Positions 7,555 through 11,234 of a stretch of DNA of 11,234 bases are shown piece by piece. Every line of letters begins with the position of its first letter. Position 1 is the stretch's first letter. Under the pieces are notes generated by a model. That model searched no databases. It saw nothing but the letters and a program-made list of their open reading frames with translations, and was not told where the DNA came from. The DNA is from JASHVB01 sp049522565 (GTDB taxonomy: Bacteria; Pseudomonadota; Alphaproteobacteria; Acetobacterales; Acetobacteraceae): NCBI GenBank assembly GCA_049522565.1, contig JBEKNT010000217.1, positions 1-11,234 on the forward strand, read 5' to 3'. Made by a program: the position numbers and the translations under genes.

Positions 7555-7582
7555 CTGCCTGCGTGACAACGCCAGGCAGGAG
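7555..7582 (+). promoter_or_regulatory. Leader hairpin overlapping the ribosome binding site of the PEP mutase-family gene
   Basis: CTGCCTGCGT (7555-7564) pairs with ACGCCAGGCAG (7569-7579) with one bulged C and a GACA loop. The Shine-Dalgarno AGGAG (7578-7582) begins inside the 3' arm, seven bases before the ATG at 7590. The hairpin could limit ribosome access; whether it is regulated cannot be told from the sequence. Confidence 0.4.
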
Positions 7583-7589
7583 ACCAGGC

Positions 7590-8414
7590 ATGGCTGCCAG
7601 CCAACCAGACAAGGCCCAACGGTTCCGGGCATTGCACGCAGGAACCGAGCATTTCGTCATCGCCAATGCCTGGGACGCCGGGTCCGCGCGCATCCTGGCG
7701 GGCCTCGGCTTCGCGGCGCTGGCGAGTTCCAGCGGCGCGCAGGCAGGTGTGCTGGGCCGGCGCGACGGCATGGTAACGCGCGACGAGGCGCTGGCGCATT
7801 GCCGCGCGATCGTCGACGCCACCGACCTGCCGGTGTCCGCCGACCTGGAAAAAGGCTTCGGGGACACGCCGGACGCCGCGGCCGAGACGATCCGCCTGGC
7901 GGCCGGCGTGGGGCTGGTCGGCGGCTCAATCGAAGACGCTTCCGGGTATCGCGAGAAGCCGCTGTTCGATCTGGCTTTGGCGACGGAGCGCATTGCCGCA
8001 GCCGTGGCCGCGGCGCGGGCGTTGCCGTTCCCGTTTACCTTGACGGCCCGCACGGAGAACTTCCTGCGCGGCAACCCCGACCTGGATGACACGATCAGGC
8101 GACTGCGCGCGTTCGAGGAGGCGGGAGCGGACGTGCTGATGGCGCCGGGCCTGCCCGACCTCGCGGCGGTGCGCGCGGTGTGCGGCGCCGTGTCACGGCC
8201 GGTCAACTTCATGGCGGGAATCAAGGGCCGTTCCTTCACCGTGGGCGAGTTGGCAGCGGCTGGGGTGAAGCGGATCAGCCTCGCAACATCGCTGTATCGC
8301 GCGGCGATGAGCGGATTGTTCAGCGCCGCCCGCGAGGTGAAGGAACACGGCACGTTCGGGTATTTGGATTCGACGATGACGACGCCGGAGTTGAATGGTT
8401 TCATGCAGGGATGA
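7590..8414 (+). CDS. PEP mutase / isocitrate lyase superfamily protein
   Basis: Predicted alpha/beta-barrel enzyme of the superfamily that makes or breaks C-C or P-C bonds next to a carboxylate (2-methylisocitrate lyase, oxaloacetate decarboxylase, PEP mutase); 274 residues, cytosolic. Visible motifs: FVIANAWDAGSAR (22-34); SSSGAQAGVLGRRDG (46-60); SADLEKGFGD (83-92), with the metal-coordinating acids; GGSIEDASG (111-119); and LTARTENFLRG (151-161). The KKCGH/KRCGH active-site motif of true isocitrate and methylisocitrate lyases is absent after GFGD, so lyase activity on (methyl)isocitrate is unlikely. Oxaloacetate hydrolase/decarboxylase-like or PEP-mutase-like chemistry is more plausible, but the substrate is unknown. 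The ATG at 7590 has AGGAG seven bases upstream; an in-frame GTG at 7563 lies in the leader hairpin and is less likely. No phosphonate genes are nearby. Confidence 0.85.
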   Translation: MAASQPDKAQRFRALHAGTEHFVIANAWDAGSARILAGLGFAALASSSGAQAGVLGRRDGMVTRDEALAHCRAIVDATDLPVSADLEKGFGDTPDAAAETIRLAAGVGLVGGSIEDASGYREKPLFDLALATERIAAAVAAARALPFPFTLTARTENFLRGNPDLDDTIRRLRAFEEAGADVLMAPGLPDLAAVRAVCGAVSRPVNFMAGIKGRSFTVGELAAAGVKRISLATSLYRAAMSGLFSAAREVKEHGTFGYLDSTMTTPELNGFMQG

Positions 8415-8522
8415 GTCTGGGGGGCGGTGGGAGATGGGACATTTGGGCGAAGACCAGCGGGTGGGCAGCGAAGCAAGATTCTAATACCAGGCGCCGTAAT
8501 CAACGACGCTCGGACAGACCCA

Positions 8523-8615
8523 TCCTCGTCATGCCGAGACGGTCGGTATCCACGACTTGCCTCGCTGTATGCAGCAGAGCCGTGGATAGCGTGCCTTCGC
8601 CCGCCATGACGAGGA
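8523..8615. repeat. Palindromic intergenic element A
   Basis: TCCTCGTCATG (8523-8533) and CATGACGAGGA (8605-8615) are an exact 11-base inverted repeat. Inside, TATCCACG (8547-8554) and CGTGGATA (8581-8588) form a second exact pair. The spacing is symmetric, so the whole 93 bases can fold as one interrupted hairpin. It shares the CGTCATG end with element B. From memory, elements with CGTCATG ends and a CCACGACTTG core recur between genes in related genomes. Confidence 0.7.
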
Positions 8616-8691
8616 AGACGATGCCGGAAACTCAACCTTTTCGGCACCCGGTCTAATCCCAGCCGACCGAAAAATTGACGTGCGCCACGGA

Positions 8692-8790
8692 CCGCTCCAA
8701 CCGTCATGGCCGAGCTTGATCCGGGGATCTATGCAGATGTGGTGCCGCGACAGATGGCCGGGTCAAGCCCGGCCATGACGGTTGGAGCGG
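8692..8790. repeat. Palindromic intergenic element B
   Basis: Arms of 33 bases (8692-8724 and 8758-8790) are inverted copies with two mismatches and enclose a 33-base loop. The arms start CCGCTCCAACCGTCATGGCC and end in the reverse complement. ATCT (8727-8730) and AGAT (8752-8755) can extend the stem. This is far beyond a terminator in size and looks like a non-autonomous palindromic repeat (REP- or MITE-like). No target-site duplication is obvious. Confidence 0.75.
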
Positions 8791-9046
8791 CCCGTGCTGA
8801 CCCCAGGGGTGCAAACCACGGGCGTGCGACCCCCGCGCGGCGAGTCAATCGTCGAGGCGCCTGGCATAATACGGAGAACCCCCGAAATCACGGAGCAGAC
8901 GATGTTGGGCTTCGGTGCCGGCACGGGAAGCGTCTTCGCGCACCTGCAATGCAATCCTGCTCCGGGGCGCTCCGCGGTCTCGGACTTCGCCGGGTTAATA
9001 CATTACTTTCCAGGAACAGTCGTGCCGGCGTTGAGTATTGACCCGC

Positions 9047-9766
9047 CTACGCCCGCGGTATCCCCGCCGAGGCGGTCAGGCCACCATCGACCGGGATGTA
9101 AGCCCCATTGACGTAGCTCGCTTCCGGCGAGGCGAGGAACGCCACCACCGCGGCGATTTCCTCCGGGGTCGCGAAGCGGCCGGCCGGGATGCGGCCCTCG
9201 GTCGCAGTGCGATAAGCGGCGAACGGCGCCATCATCTCGGTATCCACGAAGCCGGGGGCAACGTAGTTCACGGTCACGCCGCGTCGCGCGGTCTCGATTG
9301 CCAGGGAGCGCACATACGCGAGCAGGGCGGCCTTGCTGGCGGCGTAGGCAGCGTTGCCCTGGCTGGCGACCTGGCCGATCACCGAGCCAATCGCAACAAT
9401 CCGCCCGGTGCGCGCGCGCAGCATCGGTCGCGCCACGGCGCGAGCGATGCGGGCGAAGGCAAAGTAGTTCACCTGCATGGCCCGTTCGGCGGCGGCCTGG
9501 TCCATCATCGCGGCCAACGCGTCGTAGGTGGTGCCGCCGGCCTGCACGAAGGCGTCCCAGGCGGGGGCGTCCTCCTGCGCGCGGGCGAAGGCGTCCACCG
9601 CGTGACGATCGGCCAGGTCCAGTTGCAGCGCGGTCGTAGGCGTGTCGGGGAAGTCAGCGGGGGCGGTGCGGTAGGTGTAGGTCACCGCCATGCCGCGCGC
9701 CGCCAGCGCACGCACCACCGCCGCGCCAATGCCGCGCCGCCCGCCGATCACCAGGGCGCGGGTCAC
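9047..9766 (-). CDS. SDR-family 3-oxoacyl-ACP reductase (FabG-like)
   Basis: Short-chain dehydrogenase/reductase of 239 residues, predicted to reduce 3-oxoacyl-ACP with NAD(P)H. Cofactor motif GGRRGIG (8-14); active-site tetrad Asn100 (MQVNYFA), Ser128 (AIGSVIG) and Tyr141/Lys145 (YAASK); NYVAPGFVDTEM and the C-terminal YVNGAYIPVDGGL are as in FabG. Odd point: the usual NNAG of the cofactor site reads VQAGG (74-78). The start is the GTG at 9764-9766, which places the glycine motif at the family position; GGGAGAGGG a few bases upstream serves as Shine-Dalgarno and belongs to the palindromic repeat at 9771-9900. It follows the ketosynthase gene after a 142-base gap on the same strand. This gene pair suggests a dedicated fatty-acid elongation set rather than housekeeping FabG. 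Confidence 0.88.
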   Translation of the reverse strand: MTRALVIGGRRGIGAAVVRALAARGMAVTYTYRTAPADFPDTPTTALQLDLADRHAVDAFARAQEDAPAWDAFVQAGGTTYDALAAMMDQAAAERAMQVNYFAFARIARAVARPMLRARTGRIVAIGSVIGQVASQGNAAYAASKAALLAYVRSLAIETARRGVTVNYVAPGFVDTEMMAPFAAYRTATEGRIPAGRFATPEEIAAVVAFLASPEASYVNGAYIPVDGGLTASAGIPRA

Positions 9767-9770
9767 CGAC

Positions 9771-9900
9771 CCTCTCCCGCGTAGTGGAAGAGGGAAAGGC
9801 GCGGGAGCGCCGAGGGTGAGGGGCGTGCCGCACGGAGCGACCGTGCGTTACGCCCCTCACCCGGCGCTGCGCGCCGACCTCTCCCGCGTAGCGGGAGAGG
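9771..9900. repeat. Composite palindromic repeat between ketosynthase and reductase genes
   Basis: Core arms GGGTGAGGGGCGT (9814-9826) and ACGCCCCTCACCC (9850-9862) are exact, with CACG/CGTG (9831-9834, 9842-9845) inside. The arms stay similar out to both ends, where CCTCTCCCGCGTAG occurs as a direct repeat (9771-9784, 9878-9891). The right end is a perfect local hairpin: CCTCTCCCGC (9878-9887), loop GTA, GCGGGAGAGG (9891-9900). The left end is a decayed version of it with two mismatches. Almost the whole 142-base gap between the two genes is this element. Confidence 0.8.
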
Positions 9901-9908
9901 TGTCAGCA

Positions 9909-11189
9909 TCATGGCGCTGCCCCCAGCACCAGGCAGGCGTTCTGGCCGCCGAAGCCGAACGAGTTGGAGATCGCGTGCGTCACCCGCGCCTCGCGCGCCA
10001 CGTTCGGCACGCAGTCCAGCGGCAGTGCCGGATCGGGCGTGTCGTAGTTGATAGTCGGCGGCAGCACGCCGTGGCGCAGCGACAGCAGGGTGAAGATCGC
10101 CTCCACCACGCCGGCCGCGCTCAGCGTGTGGCCGATCATCGACTTGTTGGACGAGGTCGGCAGCGACCCGGCCCGTTCGCCGAACACCGCGGACAAGGCC
10201 AGCCACTCCATCTTGTCGTTTTCCGGCGTGCCGGTGCCATGCGCGTTGACGTAGCCGATCGCGTCCGGGGCCAGCCCGGCATCCTCCAGCGCGTGGCGCA
10301 TGCAGGCGATGATCGGCTTGCCGTCCGGCGAGGAGCGGGTGCGGTGGAAACTGTCCGCCATCTCGCCGCAGCCTTCCAGCACGCCGAGGATGGTCGCCCC
10401 ACGCGCCCTGGCATGCGCCAGGCTCTCCAGCACCAGGGCGCCGGCGCCCTCCGCCATCACGAACCCGTCGCGGTCGCGGGAGAACGGCCGCGCGGCGGAT
10501 GCCGGCGGGTCGTTGCGGGTGGACAGCGCGGACAGGAGCGAGAAACGGATCAGGCTTTCCGGGTTCACCGAGGCGTCGGCGCCGATCACCAGGGCCGCCT
10601 GGGCCTCGCCGCGACGGATCGCCTCGACGCCGAGCTGGATCGCCGTCGCGCCGGACGCGCAGGCGGTGGAGGTGGCGATCGGCGCGCCCTTGGTGCCGAA
10701 CCGCTCGGCCAAATGCTCTGCGACCGAGCCGAACAGGAAGCGCTCGTGCCAGCGCGCGAAGCGGCCGTCGCTGACGGCATGCACGAGACCCATCCAGGTA
10801 ACGGGCTCGTTGCTGCGCTCCGCCAGCTCGGCGGCGGCGATGCGCTGCGGCCATTCCATCTCGACCGGCGGCATGGCCAGCAGCAAGGGGCCGGGGAAGT
10901 CGCCCGGGGTGCCGATGCCGGATTCGGTCAGCGCCTCCTGCGCCACCATGGCGCCGATCGCCTCGGTCAGCGCCGGTGCCGAGGGCTCCTCCACGGACAC
11001 GAAGTCCACCGTGCCGGCGATGTTGGTGCGCAGGTGGGCAATCGGGAAGCGGCTGATGCGGTGGATGCCCGACACACCCTCGAGAAGCTTGCGCCAGTTC
11101 TCGGCCTGGCCCTCGCCGAGCGAGGTCAGCACGCCCATGCCGGTGACCACCACGGTTGGCCGGCCACGATGATCGAGGGTCCCGTTCAC
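9909..11189 (-). CDS. Beta-ketoacyl-ACP synthase (FabF family, VLCFA-cluster-like)
   Basis: Condensing enzyme that extends an acyl chain with malonyl-ACP; 426 residues, cytosolic. Catalytic triad visible: Cys177 in STACASGATAIQ, His317 in NAHGTGTPEND and His354 in KSMIGHTLSAAG, with Lys349; C-terminal NSFGFGGQNACLV is the thiolase-fold signature. The segment SFHRTRSSPDGKP and the N-terminus VVVTGMGVLTSLGEGQAENW...RTNIAGTVDFV resemble, from memory, the ketosynthases beside acpXL in rhizobial very-long-chain fatty acid loci more than housekeeping FabF. The start is the GTG at 11187-11189 with AGGAG seven bases upstream. The FabG-like gene follows on the same strand; a carrier protein and dehydratase, if present, would lie to the right of the window. 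Product (very-long-chain acyl for lipid A, aryl polyene or other lipid) is inference. Confidence 0.92.
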   Translation of the reverse strand: MNGTLDHRGRPTVVVTGMGVLTSLGEGQAENWRKLLEGVSGIHRISRFPIAHLRTNIAGTVDFVSVEEPSAPALTEAIGAMVAQEALTESGIGTPGDFPGPLLLAMPPVEMEWPQRIAAAELAERSNEPVTWMGLVHAVSDGRFARWHERFLFGSVAEHLAERFGTKGAPIATSTACASGATAIQLGVEAIRRGEAQAALVIGADASVNPESLIRFSLLSALSTRNDPPASAARPFSRDRDGFVMAEGAGALVLESLAHARARGATILGVLEGCGEMADSFHRTRSSPDGKPIIACMRHALEDAGLAPDAIGYVNAHGTGTPENDKMEWLALSAVFGERAGSLPTSSNKSMIGHTLSAAGVVEAIFTLLSLRHGVLPPTINYDTPDPALPLDCVPNVAREARVTHAISNSFGFGGQNACLVLGAAP

Positions 11190-11221
11190 AATGTGACTCC
11201 TGGAGTGGGAGTGAGGAAGGA

Positions 11222-11234
11222 ACCTCTCCCGCCT
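11222..11234. repeat. Edge copy of the CCTCTCCCGC repeat
   Basis: ACCTCTCCCGCCT at the right end carries the same ten-base core, CCTCTCCCGC, that ends the palindrome at 9771-9900. It sits about 35 bases upstream of the ketosynthase start and is cut by the window edge, so whether it is the arm of another hairpin cannot be seen. Confidence 0.4.

Larger units (their letters stand above)
8415..9046. other. Non-coding island with two palindromic elements
   Basis: No convincing gene between the PEP mutase-family stop and the reductase stop. A 69-codon frame from an ATG near 8901, preceded by GGAG, runs into the 3' end of the reductase gene antisense to it; it has no family character and I do not call it. 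The region holds two long inverted repeats (8523-8615 and 8692-8790) and an AT-rich patch near 8995-9010. Confidence 0.6.

Noticed and set aside
7571..7592. Resemblance of GCAGGAGACC before the PEP mutase-family gene to the end of a B12 box
   Set aside because: The other conserved parts of a cobalamin riboswitch are absent upstream, where the csbD hairpin lies; the AGGAG is explained as a Shine-Dalgarno.
7214..8707. 497-codon open frame on the minus strand
   Set aside because: It is antisense to csbD and the PEP mutase-family gene, both of which have clear ribosome sites and family motifs; the translation is low-complexity Ala/Arg/Ser.
8782..9111. Possible small plus-strand gene (109 codons, or 69 from the inner ATG)
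   Set aside because: It begins in the arm of palindrome B and ends antisense inside the reductase gene; there is no recognisable domain, and only a weak GGAG before the inner ATG.
1..11234. Search for a defence, phage, secretion or CRISPR-type system
   Set aside because: No nuclease, helicase, integrase, transposase or regularly spaced repeat array was seen; the genes are metabolic, and the repeats are palindromic and intergenic.

Overview
The window has high GC content and its gene content and repeats fit an alphaproteobacterium, most likely Rhodospirillales/Acetobacteraceae. That placement is inferred from protein style, strong GC bias and palindromic intergenic repeats, not from a marker gene. 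I see no rRNA, tRNA, CRISPR array, integrase or transposase.

Left part (minus strand): the N-terminal two thirds of an MFS transporter runs off the left edge (1-908). It is preceded by a full-length MaeB-type malic enzyme with a C-terminal phosphotransacetylase-like domain (965-3250). A 507-base divergent intergenic region (3251-3757) holds an AT-rich palindrome and a GC-rich, hairpin-prone leader.

Centre-left (plus strand): a MoeB/ThiF/HesA-type adenylyltransferase (3758-4597) overlaps a small DsrE-family protein (4587-4967). They look like a translationally coupled sulfur-transfer pair. A hairpin at 4974-5010 separates them from a convergent AMP-binding acyl-CoA synthetase (5014-6579, minus).

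Centre: 6580-7252 holds no intact gene. It contains the remains of a DUF4157-like HExxH peptidase-type protein, with two frameshifts, one in-frame stop and the second His of HExxH replaced by Pro. Next come a CsbD-family stress protein (7253-7447) with a strong hairpin behind it, and a PEP mutase/isocitrate lyase superfamily enzyme (7590-8414) whose Shine-Dalgarno sequence can be masked by a hairpin.

Right part: 8415-9046 is a non-coding island with two long palindromic elements. At 9047-11189 (minus) a ketosynthase and a FabG-like reductase form part of a dedicated type II fatty-acid cassette. The ketosynthase resembles those of very-long-chain fatty acid (AcpXL-type) loci, so the carrier protein and dehydratase may lie beyond the right edge. 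The two genes are separated by a 130-base composite palindrome, whose end appears to supply the reductase's ribosome binding site.

Most genes are recognisable families. I did not find a clearly new multi-gene system. The best leads are the MoeB-DsrE pair, the KS-FabG cassette with its repeat-derived ribosome binding site, and the decaying DUF4157-like gene.
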